Shown here: positions 24,683-33,316 of the stretch, piece by piece | How positions within the stretch are numbered: position 1 is the stretch's first letter | How the letters are laid out: the number at the start of each line of letters is the position of its first letter | Source of the DNA: DATDFB01 sp035276475 | GTDB taxonomy: Bacteria > Acidobacteriota > Thermoanaerobaculia > Gp7-AA8 | Assembly (NCBI GenBank): GCA_035276475.1 | Contig: DATELQ010000052.1 | Span: forward strand, 1 to 64,000 | DNA length: 64,000 nt | Direction: 5' to 3' | Notes under the pieces: model-generated | Told to the model about the DNA's origin: nothing | What the model saw: the letters and a program-made list of their open reading frames with translations, nothing else | The model's database searches: none | Translations under genes and position numbers: made by a program

Positions 24683-26227
24683 GTGAACGTCTTTCGCAAA
24701 TGGGGCGAGCTGATGGTCCTCTCGCTCGCCCTGGCCATCATCATCATCGACTCCACGCTCCTCAACGTCTCCCTCTCGACGCTGATCCGCGACCTCAACA
24801 CGACCCTCCAGAAACTGCAGTGGGTGATCTCCGCGTACTCGCTGATCCTGGCCGCGCTCACCGTCACGGGCGGGCGGATGGGCGATCTCTTTGGCCGCAA
24901 GCGGATGTTCATGACCGGCGCGGTCATCTTCGTCGTCGGCGCAGTCATCGCCTCCGTCAGCCACTCCTTCACCGTCCTCCTCCTCGGCGAGTCGATCGTC
25001 GAAGGCATCGGCGCCGCGCTGATGATGCCCTCGACCGCGGCGCTCCTCGTGGCCAAGTACCGCGGCCACGACCGCGCCGTCGCCTTCGGGATCTGGGGCG
25101 GCGTCGCCGCGGCCGCATCGGCGATCGGCCCGATCCTCGGCGGATTCCTCACGACGCACTACAGCTGGCGCTGGGGCTTCCGCATCAACGTCATCGTCGT
25201 GGCCGTGCTGCTCATCGGCTCGCGTCTCATCGACGACGCGCGCGACGAGCGCGAGAAATCGATCGACTGGATCGGCGTTCTCCTCTCCTCCGTCGGCCTC
25301 TTCCTCGTCGTCTTCGGCATCATCGAGTCGGAGAGCTACGGCTGGCTGCGCGCGCGCAAGCCCTTCCCGCTCTGGCAGGCCGGCTCGATCTCCATCGCGC
25401 CGATCGCGCTCCTCGCCGGCGTCGCCGTCGTGGCCATCTTCTGCCTCTGGGAGTGGCGGATGGAGGCGCGCGGCGGCACGCCCATCGTGTCGATGCAGCT
25501 CTTCCGGAATACTGAGTTCGTTGCCGGCGCGGGCGTGATCGGCATCCTGATGCTCGCGCAGAACGGCGTCATCTTCTCGCTGCCGGTCTTCCTGCAGTCA
25601 GTGAAGCGCCTCGACGCCCTGCACACCGGCCTCACGCTCTTTCCGATGTCGCTCATGCTCCTCATCGTCTCGCCGCTCGCGGCGAAGTTCAGCAAGCGCA
25701 TCGCCCACAAGCGGCTCGTACAGACGGGGCTCGTGCTCAACACCATCGCCATCGTCGTGCTGCGCTTCACCTTGAACTGGCCTGCTCCCGCGCTGGCGCT
25801 TTACGGCATCGGCCTGGGACTCGTGCTCTCGCAGATCAACAACCTGACTCTCTCCGCGGTGCCGGTGCGCGACGCCGGCGAAGCCTCGGGCGTTGCGAAC
25901 ACCTTCCGCCAGGTCGGCATCGCCTTCGGCGCGGCGACGATCGGCGCAGTGATGATCTCCACGATCCTCGTCCGGCTCGACGCCGCCGTCCCGCCGCAAT
26001 CGAAGCCGGCGGTCGCGAAGATCCTCAACGCCAACGCCGCGGAGCTGGCGTTCGGCGAGAGCAGTGCGCTCAAGGAGCTGCCGCCGGCGGTCGTGAAACT
26101 GCGCCCTGCCGCCACGACGGTCGGCATCGAGCGCGCGCTGCTCTGGTGCGCTCTCTTCGCGCTCGTCGGCCTGGCCGTCTCAGCGTTCCTTCCGCTGCGG
26201 CCGCAAGGAGATAATCGCGCTTCATGA
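24683..26227 (+). CDS. MFS drug exporter, DHA2 (EmrB/QacA) type
   Basis: A 514-residue transporter with about 14 predicted helices. Family signs: LDxTxxNVALP-like segment IIDSTLLNVSLSTL in helix 1, motif A GGRMGDLFGRKRMF between helices 2 and 3, and a motif-C-like AIGPILGGFLTT. It would export hydrophobic compounds using the proton gradient. The GTG start is right after the upstream stop; its own TGA overlaps the SDR ATG. Confidence 0.88.
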   Translation: MNVFRKWGELMVLSLALAIIIIDSTLLNVSLSTLIRDLNTTLQKLQWVISAYSLILAALTVTGGRMGDLFGRKRMFMTGAVIFVVGAVIASVSHSFTVLLLGESIVEGIGAALMMPSTAALLVAKYRGHDRAVAFGIWGGVAAAASAIGPILGGFLTTHYSWRWGFRINVIVVAVLLIGSRLIDDARDEREKSIDWIGVLLSSVGLFLVVFGIIESESYGWLRARKPFPLWQAGSISIAPIALLAGVAVVAIFCLWEWRMEARGGTPIVSMQLFRNTEFVAGAGVIGILMLAQNGVIFSLPVFLQSVKRLDALHTGLTLFPMSLMLLIVSPLAAKFSKRIAHKRLVQTGLVLNTIAIVVLRFTLNWPAPALALYGIGLGLVLSQINNLTLSAVPVRDAGEASGVANTFRQVGIAFGAATIGAVMISTILVRLDAAVPPQSKPAVAKILNANAAELAFGESSALKELPPAVVKLRPAATTVGIERALLWCALFALVGLAVSAFLPLRPQGDNRAS

Positions 26228-26973
26228 AAACGATCGTGATCACCGGCGCGAGCGCTGGCATCGGCGCGGCCATGGCCCGGCGCCTGGCGCGCGACGGCAA
26301 CCAGCTCGCTCTCGGTGCGCGGCGCGCCGAGGCGCTGCGCGCGGTCGTCGGAGAGATCGAGGCGGCGGCGATTACGGTGGTCGCCGACGTCACCCGCCGC
26401 GCCGACGTCGAGCGCCTCCGCGACGAAGCGATTCGCGCCTTCGGCAGCGTCGACGTCTGGATCAACAACGCCGGCCGCGGCATCACCCGCTCGGTCCTCG
26501 AGCTGACCGACGCCGACGTCGACGAGATGATGTCGGTCAACCTCAAGTCGGCGCTCTACGGCATGCAGGCGATCGTCCCCTATTTCGTGAAGCGCGGGAG
26601 TGGACATCTCATCAACATCTCGTCGTTCCTGGCGCGCGTGCCGATCGCCGCGCACCGCTCGGCATACAACGCGGCGAAGGCGGCGCTGAATGCGCTGACG
26701 TCGAACGTGCGCGCCGACGTCGCCGGCAGCGGCGTGGAGATCTCGACGGTGATGCCCGGCCTCGTCTCGACCGACTTCGCCAAGAACGTCCTCGGCACCG
26801 CGAGCACGACGCCGCCGCCGTGGACGCCGAACGCGGCGATGAAGCCGCAGACGGCCGACGAAGTGGCGGACGCGGTGGCGGAGCTGATCGAGCATCCGCG
26901 CGCGGAGATCTACACGAACCCGGCGAGCCGCGAGATGGCCCGCCGCTGGTTCGAAGGCCTCGAGGCGATTTGA
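26224..26973 (+). CDS. short-chain dehydrogenase/reductase
   Basis: A 249-residue classical SDR. TGASAGIG (residues 7-14) binds the NAD(P) cofactor, NNAG is present, and the catalytic Ser, Tyr and Lys are in the NISSFLARV and SAYNAAKAALN blocks. Coupled to the MFS gene (ATGA) and to the next gene (TGATG). Substrate unknown. Confidence 0.88.
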   Translation: MKTIVITGASAGIGAAMARRLARDGNQLALGARRAEALRAVVGEIEAAAITVVADVTRRADVERLRDEAIRAFGSVDVWINNAGRGITRSVLELTDADVDEMMSVNLKSALYGMQAIVPYFVKRGSGHLINISSFLARVPIAAHRSAYNAAKAALNALTSNVRADVAGSGVEISTVMPGLVSTDFAKNVLGTASTTPPPWTPNAAMKPQTADEVADAVAELIEHPRAEIYTNPASREMARRWFEGLEAI

Positions 26974-27794
26974 TGCACCCCAGCAGTCCGCAGCAGAAGG
27001 AGATGTCGGACGAGTCGATGGTGCGCAATCTCGCGGCGCAGGCGGAGGCGATCTGGCCGCAGGAGGAGCCGATCTTCGCGCGGCATCCGCTCCGCGACAG
27101 CGCGGTGCTCGACCTCGGCTGCGGGACGGGCGAGATCACGGCGCGGCTGGCCGAGGCGTACCCGCACGCGACGTTCACAGGCGTCGACCTCGAGGAGCCG
27201 CACCTCATGCGCGCCCGCGAGCGCTGCGCCGCCTTCGGCGACCGCGTGCGCTTCGAGGCCGGCGACGCGATGGCGCTGGCATTCGCGGATGCAACGTTCG
27301 ACTACGTCGTCTGCCGTCACGTGATCCAGGCCGTGCCCAATCCGGCGCGAGTGCTCGCGGAGATTCACCGCGTGCTCCGCCCCGGCGGCCGCGTGCATCT
27401 CATCGCCGAGGATTACGGGATGCTGTGGTGCCACCCGACGGCGCTCGACGCCGACGATTTCTGGCAGCGCATCCCCTGGCGGTTCGAGGCGGCGGTCGGC
27501 TGCGACCTCCACGTCGGCCGCCACACGTTCACGCTGCTCCACGACCTCGGCATGGAGGACATCCGCGCCGACTACATCGTGGTCGACACGCTGCGCGTGC
27601 CCCGCGACACGTTCGCCCGCATCTGGGAAGCCTGGCGCGACGGCTATACCGACTCGATGGTCGAGCGCTGCGCCGTTTCGCGCGAAGAGGTCGAGCAACG
27701 CTGGCGGGAGATGATCGATTGCGTGCGCGACCCGCGCGGATACGCGCTGTGGCAGGTGCCGGTGTGGACGGGGCGGAAGGGGGCGGCGCGTTAA
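26973..27794 (+). CDS. class I SAM-dependent methyltransferase
   Basis: A 273-residue methyltransferase. SAM-binding motif I is VLDLGCGTGEITARL, motif II ends in GVDLEEPHL, and the post-I region has VLRPGGRVHLIAEDYG. The start ATG overlaps the SDR stop (TGATG), so the last three genes of this run are probably co-translated. Substrate unknown. Confidence 0.85.
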   Translation: MHPSSPQQKEMSDESMVRNLAAQAEAIWPQEEPIFARHPLRDSAVLDLGCGTGEITARLAEAYPHATFTGVDLEEPHLMRARERCAAFGDRVRFEAGDAMALAFADATFDYVVCRHVIQAVPNPARVLAEIHRVLRPGGRVHLIAEDYGMLWCHPTALDADDFWQRIPWRFEAAVGCDLHVGRHTFTLLHDLGMEDIRADYIVVDTLRVPRDTFARIWEAWRDGYTDSMVERCAVSREEVEQRWREMIDCVRDPRGYALWQVPVWTGRKGAAR

Positions 27795-27798
27795 GACA

Positions 27799-28041
27799 TC
27801 ACCGGATCTTCATCAAACGTCCCGACGAGAAGGGATCGAACAACTCCCCCGGCTCGATCTCCAGCGCCTTCGCGATCCGGATGATGTTCACCAGCGCTAC
27901 GTTACGCTCAGCGCGCTCGATCTGACCGATGTAGTTGCGATCCAGGCCCGCCAGCTCGGCGAGGCGCTCCTGAGAGAGACCGTGCTCCGTCCGTACCTCA
28001 CGAAGGCGATCGCCGAAGAGACGGAGGATCTCGTCGCGCAT
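27799..28041 (-). CDS. small XRE-family DNA-binding regulator
   Basis: An 80-residue single-domain HTH protein. The helix-turn-helix is in LSQERLAELAGLDRNYIGQI, followed by the usual RNVALVNIIRIAKALEI. Size and form match restriction-modification controller (C) proteins and small XRE repressors, but no restriction or methylase gene is adjacent. ATG at 28041 is preferred over a GTG 39 bases up. It is divergent from another small HTH protein; both lie beside the 21-bp palindrome array at 28615. Confidence 0.85.
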   Translation of the reverse strand: MRDEILRLFGDRLREVRTEHGLSQERLAELAGLDRNYIGQIERAERNVALVNIIRIAKALEIEPGELFDPFSSGRLMKIR

Positions 28042-28127
28042 TCGTAATGCATTTGGACTTGCGCGTGAGAAAGTCTCCACCTACTATGAGTATCAACGCC
28101 GCCTGGAAGCCACGCAAAGGAGTCTGC

Positions 28128-28583
28128 ATGTCCGTCAGCCCAGCCAACATTCGCCGTCTCTTCCTCGAGCAACAGCCGTCGTACTCGGCGTCCGAAGCCG
28201 CTGACCTCTTCGGCATGACCGAACGCGAGCTTCACGCGTGGATCGAGGCAGGGGAATTGGAGGGGGAGCGGGCAAACGACGGAATGAGGCTCCCGTGGGC
28301 GGAGCTCGTCTCCTTCGCGATGGGTTTTTGGGACCAGGAGGAGATCGAAGCGGCCCTCGGGGATGATCTTGCGACCACCATTCCCGAACTGTTGCGCCTC
28401 GCCGAGCTTCATGTGCGCATTCCGCGCATCGAGGTCGTCGCGCTCGAGCACGTGGCGGCGCGCGAGGGGAAAACGGTCAGCGGCGTGCTCGGGCGGGAGC
28501 TGCTCGACTTCGTTTCCGTACACTCGGAGTGGCTTTCGCGCGACGTCCATGGCTTCGCCGACGCCCTCGCATGGCCAAGCTGA
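28128..28583 (+). CDS. small protein with excisionase/MerR-like helix-turn-helix
   Basis: A 151-residue protein. Residues ~20-45 (YSASEAADLFGMTERELHAW) look like the winged-helix DNA-binding domain shared by MerR and excisionase proteins. The rest is acidic and helical, without known motifs. Start fixed by AAAGGAG before the ATG. It ends 14 bases before the start of the repeat-encoded frame at 28597, so it is a natural candidate for a protein acting on the palindrome array. Confidence 0.65.
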   Translation: MSVSPANIRRLFLEQQPSYSASEAADLFGMTERELHAWIEAGELEGERANDGMRLPWAELVSFAMGFWDQEEIEAALGDDLATTIPELLRLAELHVRIPRIEVVALEHVAAREGKTVSGVLGRELLDFVSVHSEWLSRDVHGFADALAWPS

Positions 28584-28596
28584 GGCTAGCGATCGG

Positions 28597-28896
28597 ATGA
28601 ATCCCATCCCGGAACACTTAAAAGTGCTCCGGCGGCACATAAATCTTATCCCGGGTCAGATTTATGTGATCGCCGAGCATTTAAATGTGCTCCCGGAACA
28701 CAAAAAAGTGATCCGCCGGCACATAAATCCGAGAGCGGATCACATTTATGTGCCGCGGGATCACTTAAATGTGATCCATGGACACTTAAAAGTGATCCCA
28801 CCATCACATACGGCTACTTCTGCCGCAGCGCCGCCCACCCCGCGATCGGCGTCGCCACCAGCCACGTCGCCAGCAGGAGCAGCCACGGCGTGCTGA
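28597..28896 (+). CDS. possible small ORF encoding a heptapeptide repeat
   Basis: Because the palindrome array has a 21-base period, this frame stays open and encodes nine heptads of the form H-[L/I]-[K/N/Y]-V-[I/L]-x-x (for example EHLKVLR, EHLNVLP, DHLNVIH). The codons TTA, ATA and AAA that encode it are unusual for this GC-rich DNA. After the array the frame runs 80 bases antisense into the anti-sigma gene with a low-complexity Pro/Ser/Ala tail. No good Shine-Dalgarno precedes the ATG. It may be a by-product of a DNA-level repeat; I give it modest weight. Confidence 0.3.
   Translation: MNPIPEHLKVLRRHINLIPGQIYVIAEHLNVLPEHKKVIRRHINPRADHIYVPRDHLNVIHGHLKVIPPSHTATSAAAPPTPRSASPPATSPAGAATAC
28615..28803. 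repeat. nine palindromic 12-mers at exact 21-bp spacing
   Basis: Cores start at 28615, 28636, 28657, 28678, 28699, 28720, 28741, 28762 and 28783, always 21 bases apart. The core is CAC-W6-GTG (CACTTAAAAGTG twice, CACTTAAATGTG, CACATTTATGTG, CATTTAAATGTG, CACAAAAAAGTG). Two copies are half-sites (CACATAAATC..), and one is their reverse complement (..GATTTATGTG). The 9-bp spacers are GC-rich and often themselves symmetric (CCCGGG, CCGCGG, CCATGG). The AT-rich cores stand out sharply from the surrounding DNA. Two helical turns of B-DNA equal 21 bp, so every site faces the same side. Confidence 0.9.
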
Positions 28897-29254
28897 GCTG
28901 GATCGTTGCCACTGCGTGCCGCACCCCCGCCGCAACGTCGGCGCCGAGGAGGGAAATCGCCAGTGCCAAGGCCACGGCCAGCGTCGCGGCCTGCCCGATC
29001 AGCAGCGACCGGCGCACGCGCGCCTCTGCCTCCTCGTGCCTCCGCACCTGCAGGCGCCACCACATCGCCGCGGCGCTCGGTACCGCCGCCTCGGCGATCG
29101 CATCGAGGCGCTCGTCGAGCAGTGCGCCCGCTACGAGACGCAACTCGCTGCAGTCGGCGCACGATTCCACGTGCGTCTCCAGCTCCGGCCCGACGAAGCG
29201 GCGGCCGAGCGCGTCGAGGAGCTCGTCGGCGCGAGGGCAGGAAATCGCGGTCAT
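28814..29254 (-). CDS. anti-sigma factor with zinc finger (zf-HC2-like)
   Basis: A 146-residue protein. The N-terminal segment ETHVESCADC has the H-x3-C-x2-C pattern of zinc-binding anti-sigma domains. Two hydrophobic stretches (ATLAVALALAISLLGA and STPWLLLLATWLVATPIAG) should anchor it in the inner membrane. Its ATG overlaps the ECF sigma factor stop, so the pair is co-translated. It should hold the sigma factor inactive until a signal arrives. Confidence 0.8.
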   Translation of the reverse strand: MTAISCPRADELLDALGRRFVGPELETHVESCADCSELRLVAGALLDERLDAIAEAAVPSAAAMWWRLQVRRHEEAEARVRRSLLIGQAATLAVALALAISLLGADVAAGVRHAVATIQLSTPWLLLLATWLVATPIAGWAALRQK

Positions 29255-29820
29255 GCCGTCCTCCCCGTCAGAATCGCGGCGAGCTTCTTTCTCGCCCGGA
29301 ACAGCAGCGTACGAATGCTGATCGAGCGCAACCCGAGAATCCCGGCGATCTCGTCGTGGGAAACGCCCTGCGCGTATGCGAGCCAGAGCAACTCGCGCTG
29401 CATCGGCTCGAGCTGCTGAATCGCGCGCTTCACGTCCGTCCGCATCGCCACCTGATGCTCGGGATTCGGCGCCGGCGACGCCTCGTCCGCGAGCGGCACC
29501 TCACCGTAGCGCTTGCCGCGGCGCGCCGCGTCGCGCAGCACATTCGTAGCGATCTGGAACAGCGAATTGCGCCGGTGCGACTCGCTCTCGTACTGCTTCC
29601 CGGCGCGGTAGAAGCGGTAGTACGCCTCCTGGAGAAAATCGTCGGCTTTCTGCGGATCGCCGGACGTCCGCGACAGGTACGCCCACAGCGACCGCGCCGT
29701 GCGCTCGTAGAACGCGCGGAACTCCTCCTCGTCCATCACCGAGAGCGCACGGTCGGCGTCGCGGCTCTCGGGGATGGACATGTCGCGGATCATCAGCGGA
29801 AAACTCATCTCGTCGATCAT
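29251..29820 (-). CDS. ECF-type RNA polymerase sigma factor
   Basis: A 189-residue sigma-70 family protein with only regions 2 and 4. Region 2 contains KADDFLQEAYYRFYR; region 4 has SHDEIAGILGLRSISIRTLL ahead of RARKKL, the -35-binding helix-turn-helix. The start at 29820 overlaps the TGA of the upstream gene (ATGA). It sits between a membrane protein and its anti-sigma factor in a three-gene operon. Target promoters unknown. Confidence 0.88.
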   Translation of the reverse strand: MIDEMSFPLMIRDMSIPESRDADRALSVMDEEEFRAFYERTARSLWAYLSRTSGDPQKADDFLQEAYYRFYRAGKQYESESHRRNSLFQIATNVLRDAARRGKRYGEVPLADEASPAPNPEHQVAMRTDVKRAIQQLEPMQRELLWLAYAQGVSHDEIAGILGLRSISIRTLLFRARKKLAAILTGRTA

Positions 29821-30665
29821 CGCACCAGTTCCGCCTCGTCAGGGAGAGGTTTTGCGCCGAGGCGGCGGGACAGCGCCGCCGACACGATCGCGGAGAGGAT
29901 GAAGCCGCCGCCGATGCACGCCGCGATCGTCCCCATGGCGAAGAACCCCTGCGCCGTCTCGCGGTCGAAGCGTCCGCTGACGAGGAGCATGCCGAGGCCG
30001 CCGGCGGCGACGATCAGCCCAATCTGGATCGACCACAGCACCCGCGTCATCGGCGCGCTCGCGCCGGCCGATTCGACGTGAAGCGGGATCGGCGCGGACT
30101 CGAGGAACTTCGACCCCGCGGGCGTCTTGACGTACGCGAGGAGCTCCTCGGTCGAGCCGAAGCGGTCGAGGATCTTGTTGTGCACCTCCGCCTGCGTCCG
30201 CGACAGCCGCGACCACCGCCGCTGCTCGATCAGCGTGCGGACGAGCCACGTCAGAATGAAGGCAATGAGGGTGATGACGAAGCCGACGCCGATCGCCTCG
30301 ACGGCCTCCTGCCATGCACTGCGCTGCCGCCCGTACAGCGGGTTCGGGAGCTCCTGCACGAAGTAATGCGGGTTGCGGCGGATCTCGGGATGCGCGGCGA
30401 CGTACTGCGCGAGCTCGGGGTAGCGGGCCAGAAACGGATCGTTCGACAACAGTGTCGGATCGATGGTCACGAGTGGCGCGACCTCGGACGGATGCTGGCT
30501 GAGCAGCCGGGTGAACTGTTCCCGAACCTGCTGCCGCGTTTGCGCCTCTTCAATCGGCGGCACGGGCGCAGGGGCAGCCGTCGTGGTGGCCGGTTGCGCC
30601 GAAACTCCGCCGGCGAGCGCGGCCATCAGCGTCAGGATCAGGATCATTCGGGTCGAGAGGGTCAT
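29817..30665 (-). CDS. membrane protein of unknown function upstream of ECF sigma
   Basis: A 282-residue protein with a signal peptide (MTLSTRMILILTLMAALAGGVSAQ) and a ~100-residue extracytoplasmic helical region. It then has a membrane helix near 125-145 and two more helices near the C-terminus. The fold is not recognised. Position as first gene of the sigma/anti-sigma operon suggests a sensor or a target of that module. Confidence 0.65.
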   Translation of the reverse strand: MTLSTRMILILTLMAALAGGVSAQPATTTAAPAPVPPIEEAQTRQQVREQFTRLLSQHPSEVAPLVTIDPTLLSNDPFLARYPELAQYVAAHPEIRRNPHYFVQELPNPLYGRQRSAWQEAVEAIGVGFVITLIAFILTWLVRTLIEQRRWSRLSRTQAEVHNKILDRFGSTEELLAYVKTPAGSKFLESAPIPLHVESAGASAPMTRVLWSIQIGLIVAAGGLGMLLVSGRFDRETAQGFFAMGTIAACIGGGFILSAIVSAALSRRLGAKPLPDEAELVR

Positions 30666-30746
30666 GGCTGGTTCGATCTCCTTCGCCCCCTAATACGAGC
30701 GGGAAAGGCTGAGGTGGACAGCGATTTGTGAGACCATCCGCGCCCA

Positions 30747-32186
30747 ATGCCTTTTTCGATCTTCGGACTTCACCCTGATCTTCTTCGCGGCGTCAAAGAG
30801 CTGGGCTTCACGCGGCCGACGCCGATTCAGAGCGACGCCATCCCGCCGGCCATGGCCGGGCGCGACGTTTTGGCGGCGGCGCAGACCGGCAGCGGCAAGA
30901 CCGCGGCCTTTCTCCTGCCGATCCTCCAGCGTCTCCTCGGCAAGAAGCGCGGCACGACGCGGGCGCTGATCCTCACGCCGACGCGCGAGCTCGCCGCGCA
31001 GATCGACGAGCACCTCCGCGACCTCTCCGTGCACACGCCCATCTCCGGCGCCGCGGTCTACGGCGGCGTGGCCATGGGGCCGCAGGAGCACGCCTTCCGC
31101 AGCGGCGTCGACGTCCTCGTGGCCACGCCCGGCCGGCTGCTTGACCATTTCCAGCATCCGTACGCGCGGCTCGACGGCCTCGAAGTCCTCGTCCTCGACG
31201 AAGCGGACCGCATGCTCGACATGGGCTTCCTCCCCGACATCCGCCGCGTGCTGCGGCACCTGCCGGCGAAGCGGCAGACGCTCTTTTTCTCCGCCACGAT
31301 GCCGGCGCCGATCGTCGAGCTCTCGCGCGAGATGCTGCGCAACCCGGCCATGATCTCGATCGAGCGGAAAGCGGCGCCGGCGGCCGGCATCGCCCAGTCG
31401 GTCTTTCCCGTCGCCCAGGAGCTGAAGTTGTTGTTGCTCGACACGCTGCTGCAGCGCGGCGAGATCCAGAACGCCATCGTCTTCACGCGCACGAAGCACC
31501 GCGCCAACCGCGTCTTCGAGCAACTGGAGCGGCGGCGCGTGAAGGTGGCGCGCATCCATGGCAACCGCAGCCAAATGCAGCGAACCGAGGCGCTGGCGGG
31601 ATTCAAGTCGGGGAAGTACCGGATCCTCGTCGCCACCGACATCGCCGCGCGCGGGATCGACGTGGAGGCGCTCTCGCACGTCGTCAACTTCGACGTGCCG
31701 AACGTGCCGGACGACTACATCCACCGCGTCGGCCGCACGGCGCGCGCGGAGCTGACCGGCGACGCCATCACGTTCGTGGCGCCGGACGAGGAAAACGACC
31801 TCCGCGCCATCGAGCGCGCCATTGGCAAGCGCCTTCCGCGCGTGACGGTGCCCGACTTCGACTACGCACAGAGACCGGCGGAGCGGCTGGAGATTCCGAT
31901 CCAGGAGCGCATCGCGGCAATCCGCGCGAAGAAGGCGGAGGAGCGCGCCCGGGCGAAGGCGAAGGCGGAGCGGCGCGCGGCGGCAGAGAGCGCGACGGCG
32001 AACGCGCGCCATCGATCCCCGCGTGATGGCAGGATCACACGGCCCGGATCGGCACGACCGTCAACGTCAGCTTCTCCGTCCGCCGGATCACCGTCAGCGT
32101 CGCCGGCTTCCCGATTTCCTCCTCGGTCAGCAGGCGGTGGAGATCGTCGACCGTCGCAACCGCCCTCGCGCCGAAGGCGACGATGA
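30747..32186 (+). CDS. rhlE: DEAD-box RNA helicase, RhlE type
   Basis: A 479-residue ATP-dependent RNA helicase. All core motifs are present: AAQTGSGKTAAF (I), PTRELAAQ (Ia), DEAD in VLDEADRML (II), SAT (III), TDIAARGID (V) and HRVGRTAR (VI). The opening FSIFGLHPDLLRGVKELGF is RhlE-like. After residue ~385 the tail is basic and low-complexity. The last 152 bases lie antisense to the 3' end of the S1C protease gene, so the final ~50 Arg/Ser/Pro-rich residues may be read-through of a lost stop. Roles: ribosome assembly and RNA decay. Confidence 0.9.
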   Translation: MPFSIFGLHPDLLRGVKELGFTRPTPIQSDAIPPAMAGRDVLAAAQTGSGKTAAFLLPILQRLLGKKRGTTRALILTPTRELAAQIDEHLRDLSVHTPISGAAVYGGVAMGPQEHAFRSGVDVLVATPGRLLDHFQHPYARLDGLEVLVLDEADRMLDMGFLPDIRRVLRHLPAKRQTLFFSATMPAPIVELSREMLRNPAMISIERKAAPAAGIAQSVFPVAQELKLLLLDTLLQRGEIQNAIVFTRTKHRANRVFEQLERRRVKVARIHGNRSQMQRTEALAGFKSGKYRILVATDIAARGIDVEALSHVVNFDVPNVPDDYIHRVGRTARAELTGDAITFVAPDEENDLRAIERAIGKRLPRVTVPDFDYAQRPAERLEIPIQERIAAIRAKKAEERARAKAKAERRAAAESATANARHRSPRDGRITRPGSARPSTSASPSAGSPSASPASRFPPRSAGGGDRRPSQPPSRRRRR

Positions 32187-32958
32187 CGTCCGCTTCCTGC
32201 AGCCCCGCAGCCTCGGCGGGGCTCTGCGGCTCGACGCTCAGCACGAGCACGCCGCTCTCCGCAGCGAGGTCGTAGAAACGGACGACGCGGCGGTGCAGCG
32301 GCGCGGACTGGCCAGCCACGCCGATGTAGCTGCGCGTCACGCGGCCGTCGCGGATCAGGCGCGAGGCGACGAACTTCGCGGTGTTGATGGCGATGGCAAA
32401 GCAGATGCCCTGCGCCGGGCGGATGACCGCCGTGTTCACGCCGATCACCTCGCCGCGCGCGTTCACGAGCGGCCCGCCGGAGTTGCCGGGATTGAGCGCC
32501 GCGTCGGTCTGGATGACGCTGTCGATGAGGCGCCCGCTCTGCGCGCGCATCGTGCGGCCGAGGGCACTGACGACGCCGGCCGTGACCGTGGCTTGGAAGC
32601 CGAGCGGGTTGCCGACGGCGACGACGAGCTGCCCGGGCTTGATGCGATCGGAGTCGCCGAGCTGCGCCGGCGTCTGGTTCGGCGCGGAGACGCGCAGCAC
32701 GGCGAGGTCGGTGTGTGGGTCGTTGCCGACCACGCTCGCCGCGCAACGCGTGCCGTCGTACAGCGTGACGTCGATCGAGGAGGCGCCGGTGACGACGTGG
32801 CTGTTCGTCAGAATGAAGCCGTCGGGCGTGAAGAGGAATCCGGAGCCGCCGCCGCGCGGCTTCCCCTCCGCCGAGACTTCGACGTTGACGACGGAGGGGG
32901 TGATCGTCTCCGCGGCGGTGGTGACGGCGGCGGAGTAGGCATCGAGAAGGTCGAGCAT
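32035..32958 (-). CDS. trypsin-like (S1C/HtrA) serine protease with PDZ domain
   Basis: A 307-residue HtrA-like protease. Catalytic triad: His54 in TNSHVV, Asp84 in HTDLAVL and Ser160 in GNSGGPL. A single PDZ-like domain covers the last ~90 residues (PAEAAGLQEADVIVAFG). Unlike DegP or DegS it has neither a signal peptide nor a membrane anchor, so it may be cytoplasmic. No better upstream start was found. Its 3' end overlaps the rhlE tail. Confidence 0.88.
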   Translation of the reverse strand: MLDLLDAYSAAVTTAAETITPSVVNVEVSAEGKPRGGGSGFLFTPDGFILTNSHVVTGASSIDVTLYDGTRCAASVVGNDPHTDLAVLRVSAPNQTPAQLGDSDRIKPGQLVVAVGNPLGFQATVTAGVVSALGRTMRAQSGRLIDSVIQTDAALNPGNSGGPLVNARGEVIGVNTAVIRPAQGICFAIAINTAKFVASRLIRDGRVTRSYIGVAGQSAPLHRRVVRFYDLAAESGVLVLSVEPQSPAEAAGLQEADVIVAFGARAVATVDDLHRLLTEEEIGKPATLTVIRRTEKLTLTVVPIRAV

Positions 32959-32992
32959 CCGCTAAGGAAAACAAACGTGCATTCCCGGCGGG

Positions 32993-33316
32993 TCACTTCA
33001 CCCGATACCCCAGCCTCCCCAACTCCGCCACCACCCTCGCCGCGTGGTCCCCCTGAATCTCGATCTCCCCATCCCTCGCGCTCCCGCCCGCCCCGCACTT
33101 CTTCTTCAGCGCTGCGGCCAGCGACGCGAGCGTCTCGGGCGTGTGCTGGAAGCCGCTCGCCACCGTCACGGTCTTGCCGGCGCGGCGCTTGCGGTCGAGC
33201 GTCACGCGGATGTTCTGCTTCGACGGCTCGACGTCGTGCGGCGCGTCGAGCTTGCCCGAGTCGCGCAGGCGCTTCGCCTCCTCGGGATCCGACGTCCAGA
33301 CCAGCTTCGACGTCAC
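32993..33316 (-). CDS. SUI1/eIF1-like translation factor (YciH)
   Basis: A 107-residue protein matching the SUI1 domain: basic strand NIRVTLDRKRRAGKTVTVASGF, then LAAALKKKCGAGGSARDGEIEIQGDHA, ending in LGRLGYRVK. The bacterial YciH proteins bind the small ribosomal subunit and influence start-site fidelity. The ATG overlaps the murI stop. Confidence 0.9.
   Translation of the reverse strand: MTSKLVWTSDPEEAKRLRDSGKLDAPHDVEPSKQNIRVTLDRKRRAGKTVTVASGFQHTPETLASLAAALKKKCGAGGSARDGEIEIQGDHAARVVAELGRLGYRVK

Noticed and set aside
27799..28041. Restriction-modification controller
   Set aside because: The HTH protein fits in size, but no methylase or restriction gene is in the neighbourhood.
28615..28803. 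CRISPR array
   Set aside because: Unit length is 21 bases with 9-base spacers, the repeats vary, and no cas gene is near.
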